Assembly: GCA_015655125.1 (NCBI GenBank)
Contig: JAATFP010000023.1
Coordinates: forward strand, 1 to 43,871
Source of the DNA: Chitinophagales bacterium
GTDB lineage: Bacteria > Bacteroidota > Bacteroidia > Chitinophagales > Chitinophagaceae
Direction: 5' to 3'
Length of the DNA stretch: 43,871 nucleotides
Part shown: positions 42,511-43,871 of the stretch, one piece after another
Numbering within the stretch: the stretch's first letter is position 1
How the letters are laid out: every line of letters starts with the position of its first letter
Translations under genes and position numbers: made by a program
Notes under the pieces: model-generated
Databases searched by the model: none
Told to the model about the DNA's origin: nothing
What the model saw: the letters and a program-made list of their open reading frames with translations, nothing else

Positions 42511-42639
42511 AATTAAAATGCTGCTGAAAACACTCCGGTTGTTGTTCTGGCAGGTGATGGAGGCAGGGGTATTGACTATCACCCTCACAGGGTCGATCGT
42601 GTAATACTTCGATTCCACAGATATCGCAGTACCGAATCT
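42508..42639 (-). other. Possible gene remnant with a protein-like reading frame
   Basis: A reverse-strand frame ending in TAA at 42508-42510 reads RFGTAISVESKYYTIDPVRV, then IVNTPASITCQNN, a composition like the end of a beta-rich secreted protein. It has no start codon and begins where the small membrane pseudogene ends. It may be the leftover 3' end of a lost gene, or chance. Confidence 0.2.
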
Positions 42640-43020
42640 ACTTTTTTGCAAAAATGATAGCCAAGACAAATAGCAAAACAAATGAACTGATGCAATAGAT
42701 TATAAGATAAATATTTCCTCTTTTAATCTTATTAGAGTCATACTGTAAATTTTCAATACTTTTTGGTCTGGCTATTAAAAATACTATCGCAGCAATTGGT
42801 GTTGTGAGGATTGCAATTTTACAGTATTTAATAACCTGGAATCTCCGATATTTATATTGATAACCCTATTTACGAGCCCCGAAACAATTAGTATTAGAAA
42901 GAGGTGTAAATAGATCAAAAACACAACCGCTCCTAATGTTTTTATATACGCAAAGTTTTTGGTTGTACCTGTCGAATAGTATCTAAAAAATAGAAACATT
43001 ATAAATTTGAAAGTTTTCAT
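42638..43020 (-). pseudogene. Frameshifted small membrane protein (candidate immunity partner of the RHS protein)
   Basis: The frame starting at ATG 43018-43020 reads MKTFKFIMFLFFRYYSTGTT and two membrane segments (GAVVFLIYLHLFLILIVSGL) before failing. The next frame from about 42866 continues as KYRRFQVIKYCKIAILTTP, FLIARPKSIENLQYDSNK and a final helix YLIIYCISSFVLLFVLAIIF, ending in TAG at 42638-42640. One added G in the GGG run (42864-42866 on the plus strand) would join them into about 125 residues with three or four membrane helices. It starts two bases after the restored RHS stop codon, the usual place for an immunity or accessory gene. The role is inference. Confidence 0.6.
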
Positions 43021-43022
43021 AT

Positions 43023-43871
43023 TTACCATTTAAATATAAAATCGGTAAACCCTGTTAAATCTGCTACGCCTAAGCCTATGCTTATTAAAGGATTGACCTT
43101 CATAAAAACTAGGGCCGTTTTGAAAGCAGCTTCGCAACTGCTCCTGCGGCTGCCATTTTCGAAACATTAGGGTCATTAATTGCATTCACAGCATAATAAA
43201 TTGAAACTCGTGCATCATATACGCCAGTAGCGGTTCCTAAAGCTCCCGCCACACTATTCATTGTAGATGCGGTTTTATGCCTGCCAGCCCCTTGTTATTT
43301 CTTCTACATTTTGCGCGTTATTTGTTGCTTGGGCAGCTTGTTTAACCAGTGCTTGTGTTCCTACTTTTGCTACCGTCAAATCTAATGAAACTACGCTCAC
43401 TGCTTTATCCGTTGCCTTTCTCTCCGGCAAATTATCTTCATTCCCATTATCTGTAGTAGTAATTGATTCCTTTACCTCTGTGGTAGTATTTGGCTGATTG
43501 GGATTAGTAACCGAATGACCTTTGTCTTTTGAATGACTTACAACCTCTGTAATTACATCAGAACTCGAAAAAAGGCGGCCTTGTTCGTCAATCGTCGCAT
43601 TAGTGACACGATGGTAATAATCAGAGTTCCCTTCCCCTGGATTATTTTTTGTCCTGTATACTATTACTCCTCTTTCATCTTTATAGATATGATCGTCAGG
43701 CGTCATTCCATCCGGATCTATATATCTTAAGGGATTATCAAAAGCATAATTATACGGAGAGTAACGGCGCATTAAATCAGTCTTGGGATCAATCGTATGC
43801 CAGCGCCCTATTTGCGCATCGTAATTTCTCGCCCCAAAATCATAAAGCTCCAATCCACTGCCATCACTAAA
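43023..43871 (-). pseudogene. C-terminal end of an RHS-repeat protein with two frameshifts, cut by the window edge
   Basis: The frame runs in from the right edge. It begins [24 protein letters not shown] and continues [20 protein letters not shown], the RHS-repeat-associated core that precedes a variable C-terminal toxin in polymorphic toxins. About 145 hydrophilic residues follow with no domain I know. The first frame then stops at 43275. A second frame continues sensibly ([19 protein letters not shown] to AVAKLLSK, ending at 43109) and the first frame resumes as TALVFMKVNPLISIGLGVAD up to TAA at 43023. The shifts fall at a four-G run (43288-43291) and a four-A run (43118-43121). This is either a decaying gene or homopolymer sequencing error. 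Confidence 0.8.

Noticed and set aside
42518..42604. A 28-codon plus-strand frame (MLLKTLRLLFWQ)
   Set aside because: Too short, behind a strong terminator, and it overlaps a more protein-like reverse frame.

Overview
This window reads as chromosomal DNA from a Bacteroidetes bacterium, most likely of the family Chitinophagaceae. That is inferred from protein character (SprA/Por-type sorting tails, SusC-like receptors, DUF4296, DUF4835 and DUF5689 proteins, WXXGXW-repeat proteins), from promoters of the Bacteroidetes type (TTTG, about 20 bases, TAnnTTTG) and from the lack of clear Shine-Dalgarno sequences. No rRNA, tRNA, CRISPR array or insertion sequence was seen.

Layout. 1-16.7 kb is mostly housekeeping: a cut-off four-helix-bundle protein, Xaa-Pro aminopeptidase, PEP carboxykinase, and then a leftward cluster bamD, RNA polymerase omega, coaBC, a DUF4835 (PorD-like) protein, a DUF4296 lipoprotein, scoA and scoB. 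An OmpA-like porin, a rightward polyprenyl synthase/recJ pair, a methyltransferase and htpG follow. 17-28.6 kb is a surface locus: leftward TonB-dependent receptor, DUF5689 lipoprotein and a giant lamin-tail protein; rightward a secreted endonuclease/exonuclease/phosphatase enzyme and a second lamin-tail protein. 28.8-37.3 kb holds a tail-fibre-like protein with a subtilisin-like protease, a 3'-5' exonuclease, an outer-membrane barrel and a large TonB-dependent receptor. 37.4-42.4 kb holds two WXXGXW proteins, a 736-base region without a recognised gene, a membrane-spanning TPR/AraC regulator and a glycine-rich type IX-secreted protein. The right end is the frameshifted tail of an RHS-type toxin gene and a frameshifted small membrane protein behind it.

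How the parts may work together. The lamin-tail, OB-like (DUF5689) and nuclease modules that are fused in single secreted nucleases of other bacteria are here spread over neighbouring genes next to a TonB-dependent receptor. The most economical reading is a cell-surface system that binds and cuts extracellular nucleic acid (or another phosphoester) and imports products. At least three proteins carry or probably carry a type IX sorting tail, and the DUF4835 gene links the window to that secretion pathway.

The second theme is intergenic DNA. Many gaps carry degenerate tandem repeats with a strict 7-base period but several different unit sequences, resembling the heptanucleotide STRR repeats of cyanobacteria. 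Two 56-base elements share their arms but carry different hairpin cores that both still fold. A further imperfect palindrome lies beside one of them.
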